Source: an uncultured Christensenellaceae bacterium
Lineage (GTDB): Bacteria; Bacillota; Clostridia; Christensenellales; UBA3700
DNA: 64,000 bases
Assembly: GCA_944381365.1 (NCBI GenBank)
Contig: CALWKW010000001.1
Location: 1-64,000 of the forward strand
Direction of reading: 5' to 3'
The translations under genes were made by a program, and so were the position numbers. Shown here piece by piece: positions 61,111 through 64,000 of the stretch. Under the pieces are notes generated by a model. That model was not told the DNA's origin and searched no databases. It was given only the letters and a program-made list of their open reading frames with translations. Position 1 is the stretch's first letter; each line of letters opens with the position of its first letter.

Positions 61111-61860
61111 ATGTACGATAAAATTACAGGTATATATTTTTCTGCCACAGACAATACAAAAAAATGCGTATCGGCAATGGTCGATTGTTTTGAAAAAGAA
61201 AAAGTACTTATAGATATCACTCAAAACAAAGAATATGAGAGAGTAGATTTTTGTCAGTCGGATTTTGTGATATTCGGTGCTCCCGTATATGCAGGAAGAT
61301 TGCCTTATGCGGCAAGACAAAGATTTCAGTCTTTTTTCGGACATAACACAAAATGCGTGATAATTGTAAGCTATGGCAACAGAGATTATGACGATGCTTT
61401 AATTGAGTTAAAAGATTTAGCAGAGCAGCAAGGCTTTATTGTCATAGGAGGAGCTGCTTTGGTATGCAAGCATACTTATGGCGAAATTCAGACAACAAGA
61501 CCTGACGAAAATGATATTTTAGAGATGAAAGACTTTATATCTCAGGCACTGAATAAAAGCGATGTCAACGATCTTAAGATAAAAGGCAATCGTCCTTATA
61601 AAGATGGTATAGAAAAAGGTCATTTCAGACCGATTACTAGTGACGAATGCATAAAATGCGGACTTTGTGTAAAAAAATGTCCTTTCGGAGCTATCGACAA
61701 AGATTGCAAGAGCATATCGGATAAGTGTATGTCGTGTCTTAGATGCGTAAAAATTTGTCCTAAGAAAGCAAAAAGCGTAAATTATAAAGAATACAATGAT
61801 TTTGCCAAAATGTTTTCTGAAAAATTGAGTAAAAGAAGAGAAAACGAGTATTTTCTTTGA
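61111..61860 (+). CDS. EFR1-family flavodoxin-ferredoxin
   Basis: This 249-residue protein has an N-terminal flavodoxin-like domain (IYFSATDNTKKCVSAM, VFGAPVYAGRLPY-type block IFGAPVYAGRLP) and a C-terminal pair of 4Fe-4S clusters (CIKCGLCVKKCP and CMSCLRCVKICP). It is a one- or two-electron carrier of anaerobes; partners are unknown. ACGGAG precedes the ATG. Confidence 0.9.
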   Translation: MYDKITGIYFSATDNTKKCVSAMVDCFEKEKVLIDITQNKEYERVDFCQSDFVIFGAPVYAGRLPYAARQRFQSFFGHNTKCVIIVSYGNRDYDDALIELKDLAEQQGFIVIGGAALVCKHTYGEIQTTRPDENDILEMKDFISQALNKSDVNDLKIKGNRPYKDGIEKGHFRPITSDECIKCGLCVKKCPFGAIDKDCKSISDKCMSCLRCVKICPKKAKSVNYKEYNDFAKMFSEKLSKRRENEYFL

Positions 61861-61897
61861 TACAAACTGCAATAATATTTTTATAATAAATATATAA

Positions 61898-61926
61898 TTT
61901 ACTTTTATCAAATAATTTGTTAGAAT
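61898..61926 (+). promoter_or_regulatory. Promoter of surE, adjacent to the start codon
   Basis: TTTACT (61898-61903), 17-bp spacer, TAGAAT (61921-61926); the ATG begins at 61933, consistent with a leaderless or nearly leaderless message. Confidence 0.5.
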
Positions 61927-61932
61927 GGATTT

Positions 61933-62685
61933 ATGAATATATTGTTGGTTAATGATGACGGAATATATAGTGACGGAATTTTGATTTTGGCAAAAAAACT
62001 TGCCCACAACAATCATAAAATCACGGTCGTTGCTCCACAGAATCAAATGTCGGGAATGGGACATTCAATGACATTGTACGGTTATGTCAATTTTTCTAAA
62101 ATCAATATATTGCAAGATATAGATTGCTATATCGTAAACGGCACTCCTGCCGATTGCGTAAAGGTTGCTATAAATTTGATTATGAAAGAATTGCCCGATT
62201 TGATAATAAGCGGTATAAACAAAGGCTACAATCTCGGTACAGATATCGTTTATTCAGGTACGGTAAACAGTGCATTGGAAAGTGCTGTACACAATATCAA
62301 GGCTATTGCCGTTTCGCAAGAATATTTTATAGAAGATTTTGAGTTTTCCAGCGATTTTATCATAAAAAATTTGTCATATCTTTATAAACTTTTGCCAGAA
62401 GACGCTCAGACAATTTTAAATATCAATATACCAAGCGATAAAAAAGATATATTGAAAGGCATAAGATTTGCCAAAATCGGCAGAAAGATTTTTAAAGAAA
62501 ATTATGCCTTTGAAGAAAATCTCGGATACAGAGCACATTGCAGAGCCACTTTGGCCGACAACAGCACTCAGGATGACGATGTATGGCTCTATGACAACGG
62601 ATATATCACAATCTCTTTTGTGAAAAACGATTGGAATGACATAAAAGCTTTTTCTTGTGCCCCAAAAGGAGATTTGAAAATATGA
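61933..62685 (+). CDS. surE: 5'-nucleotidase SurE
   Basis: This 250-residue SurE has the metal-binding LLVNDDGIYSDG, the VVAPQNQMSGMGHSMT block and the NGTPADCVK and SGINKGYNLG motifs. It dephosphorylates nucleoside monophosphates and is often linked to stationary phase. It has no clear Shine-Dalgarno sequence. Its stop overlaps the next gene by four bases. Confidence 0.93.
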   Translation: MNILLVNDDGIYSDGILILAKKLAHNNHKITVVAPQNQMSGMGHSMTLYGYVNFSKINILQDIDCYIVNGTPADCVKVAINLIMKELPDLIISGINKGYNLGTDIVYSGTVNSALESAVHNIKAIAVSQEYFIEDFEFSSDFIIKNLSYLYKLLPEDAQTILNINIPSDKKDILKGIRFAKIGRKIFKENYAFEENLGYRAHCRATLADNSTQDDDVWLYDNGYITISFVKNDWNDIKAFSCAPKGDLKI

Positions 62686-63914
62686 GAATTGTCGTGGTAG
62701 GTGGCGGTGCAAGCGGACTTATGTGTGCGTCATTGCTTTCAAAAGACGGACATAAGGTAATTTTAATAGAAAAAAATGAAAAGCTAGGCAAGAAATTGTT
62801 TATTACGGGAAAGGGAAGATGCAATCTTACAAACGATTGCTCGATTCAGGACTTTTTGGCTAATGTGGTAGTAAACCCCAAATTTATAATGTCCGCCATA
62901 AACAAGTTTAATTCTCAAGATACTATGAATTTTTTTGAAGATAATTCACTAAAATTAAAAGTGGAGAGAGGAAACAGAGTTTTTCCTTTGAGCGACAAAT
63001 CGAGCGATGTAATAAAGTGCTTTGAGAAGATTTTAAAAGCAAACAATGTAGAAATAATGCTCAATACAAAAGTCAAAGACATTATCATAAAAGATAATAC
63101 TGCGGTAGGAGTAATGACTTTTGATGACAAAATCATAACGGGAGATAAAGTCGTAATAGCCACAGGCGGAATATCATATTCTTCGACAGGAAGTACGGGG
63201 GACGGATATAAGTGGGCAAAAAAACTCGGACATAATATTGTGGAATTAAGACCTGCTTTGGTGCCGATATTGCTTCAAAATACATACGGATTGCAAGGAC
63301 TCAGTCTTAAGAATGTAAGTGCAAATATTTTAAGAGATGATAAAGTTCTCTATACTCAGTTCGGAGAAATGCTTTTTACTCACAACGGAGTAAGCGGTCC
63401 GATTATTTTGTCGCTTTCAAGTTTGATAAACAAGCATTACAACAACGGGAAATTCGATGCAAAATATATATTGACTATCGACTTAAAACCCGCACTTTCC
63501 TATGAGATATTAGAAAACAGACTTATAAGAGAATTTTCAGAGAGAAGCAACTGTGAGATAAAAAATATTTTACCTTCTCTTATGCCTAAAGCACTTGTTC
63601 AGATAGTTTTGTCTTTTGCCAAGATAAAGCCCACGCAAGTAGCCAATTCTGTCACGAAAGCTCAGAGAGAAAAACTTGCCCATGTAATAAAGAATCTTCC
63701 TTTTGATATAAAAGGTCTTGAAAATATAAATGCGGGTATAATTACAAGCGGCGGTGTGGATTGCAAGCAAATTAATCCCAAAGATATGATGAGCAAGATC
63801 GTAGACAATCTTTATTTTATAGGAGAAGTACTCGATATCGATGCTTTGACGGGAGGATTTAATCTCCAGATTGCTTTTTGCAGTGCCAATCAAATGGCTC
63901 AGAGTATAAATTAG
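62682..63914 (+). CDS. BaiN/HI0933-family FAD-dependent oxidoreductase
   Basis: This 410-residue flavoprotein has an N-terminal dinucleotide-binding fold (RIVVVGGGASGLMCASLL) and KLGKKLFITGKGRCNLTN, then the family's VIATGGISYSSTGSTGDGY and a C-terminal GGFNLQIAFCSANQMA. The family includes BaiN, linked to bile acid metabolism, but the usual substrate in most Firmicutes is unknown. The start is ATG 62682, overlapping surE (ATGA). Confidence 0.9.
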   Translation: MRIVVVGGGASGLMCASLLSKDGHKVILIEKNEKLGKKLFITGKGRCNLTNDCSIQDFLANVVVNPKFIMSAINKFNSQDTMNFFEDNSLKLKVERGNRVFPLSDKSSDVIKCFEKILKANNVEIMLNTKVKDIIIKDNTAVGVMTFDDKIITGDKVVIATGGISYSSTGSTGDGYKWAKKLGHNIVELRPALVPILLQNTYGLQGLSLKNVSANILRDDKVLYTQFGEMLFTHNGVSGPIILSLSSLINKHYNNGKFDAKYILTIDLKPALSYEILENRLIREFSERSNCEIKNILPSLMPKALVQIVLSFAKIKPTQVANSVTKAQREKLAHVIKNLPFDIKGLENINAGIITSGGVDCKQINPKDMMSKIVDNLYFIGEVLDIDALTGGFNLQIAFCSANQMAQSIN

Positions 63915-63982
63915 TATAATTATATTGCAAAATAATAAATTATAGGTTAGAATGTTTATAGTTATTGTTTGAGAGGACATGA

Positions 63983-64000
63983 ATGATCAATATTGCCATT
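63983..64000 (+). CDS. cmk: Start of probable cytidylate kinase gene (partial, cut by window end)
   Basis: ATG 63983 with GAGAGG upstream opens MINIAI, matching the family start MINIAIDGPSGAGKS. In Clostridia cmk commonly follows the BaiN-like gene. Only six codons are in the window. Confidence 0.5.

Noticed and set aside
1-64000. CRISPR arrays, insertion sequences, prophage structural genes
   Set aside because: No regularly spaced repeats, transposases, integrases or phage proteins were recognised.

Overview
The window is a low-GC Firmicutes (Clostridia-type) chromosome segment. The order rpsO-pnp-ylxY-M16 peptidase-ftsK-pgsA-rimO-cinA-recA-rny, the M50 protease-scpA-scpB-DUF2953-ytfJ-dacB-rluB block, a T-box before thrS with a ytxC-like neighbour, and an infC-rpmI-rplT operon with a leader attenuator all match spore-forming Firmicutes. 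Sporulation-linked genes (YtxC-like, YtfJ/GerW, a free-standing Spo0A C-terminal domain, DacB-type peptidases) suggest an endospore former or a recent descendant. A sodium-pump decarboxylase operon and an EFR1-type ferredoxin fit an anaerobe. No rRNA is present, so the taxon cannot be fixed further.

Region 1 (1-12.35 kb) is an accessory island of very AT-rich genes that reads as a defence island. It holds an RloA/RloB-type ATPase plus Toprim-like pair (378-2247). On the minus strand is a three-gene restriction-modification-like operon: a short N6-methylase-like protein, an Eco57I-type methylase, and a GIY-YIG/helicase/Tudor fusion. A divergent small XRE regulator follows, with paired operators lying in the shared promoter region and an apparent frameshift near its C-terminus. 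Next is a four-gene operon (8004-12341): a large NTPase of STAND/NACHT type with a nuclease-like N-terminal domain, two small unknown proteins (one starting KINTGFVTNSSSTSF), and a radical SAM protein with a Cys-rich SPASM-like tail. I regard this last operon as the best candidate for an undescribed system. The island stops at a tRNA-Leu(GAG); no integrase, transposase or duplicated att site is visible.

Region 2 (12.7-25.7 kb) carries a DUF4234 membrane protein, two tandem paralogous microproteins (46 and 38 aa), an M29 aminopeptidase, ytxC-like, T-box-thrS, a phosphoesterase, infC (probable AUU start)-rpmI-rplT, a SpoU methylase, a DUF1292 protein and secD-secF. Region 3 (25.8-38.4 kb) is recJ-rel-dtd-MBL hydrolase-hemZ, then rpsO, pnp, a YlxY-like deacetylase homologue lacking the usual Asp, an M16 peptidase and a frameshifted GNAT acetyltransferase. 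Region 4 (38.6-47.5 kb) is ftsK-pgsA-rimO-cinA (lacking its first domain)-recA-rny. Region 5 (47.5-55.5 kb) holds two minus-strand genes, including the stand-alone Spo0A-C protein, then two D-Ala-D-Ala carboxypeptidases bracketing the M50-scpAB-sporulation block, then rluB. Region 6 (55.8-61 kb) encodes a membrane decarboxylase/transcarboxylase with two different carboxyltransferase subunits around one biotin carrier and one OadB pump. Region 7 (61.1-64 kb) holds an EFR1 ferredoxin, surE, a BaiN-type flavoprotein and the first six codons of a probable cmk.

All functional calls come from reading motifs, lengths and gene order. No database search or structure prediction was run.
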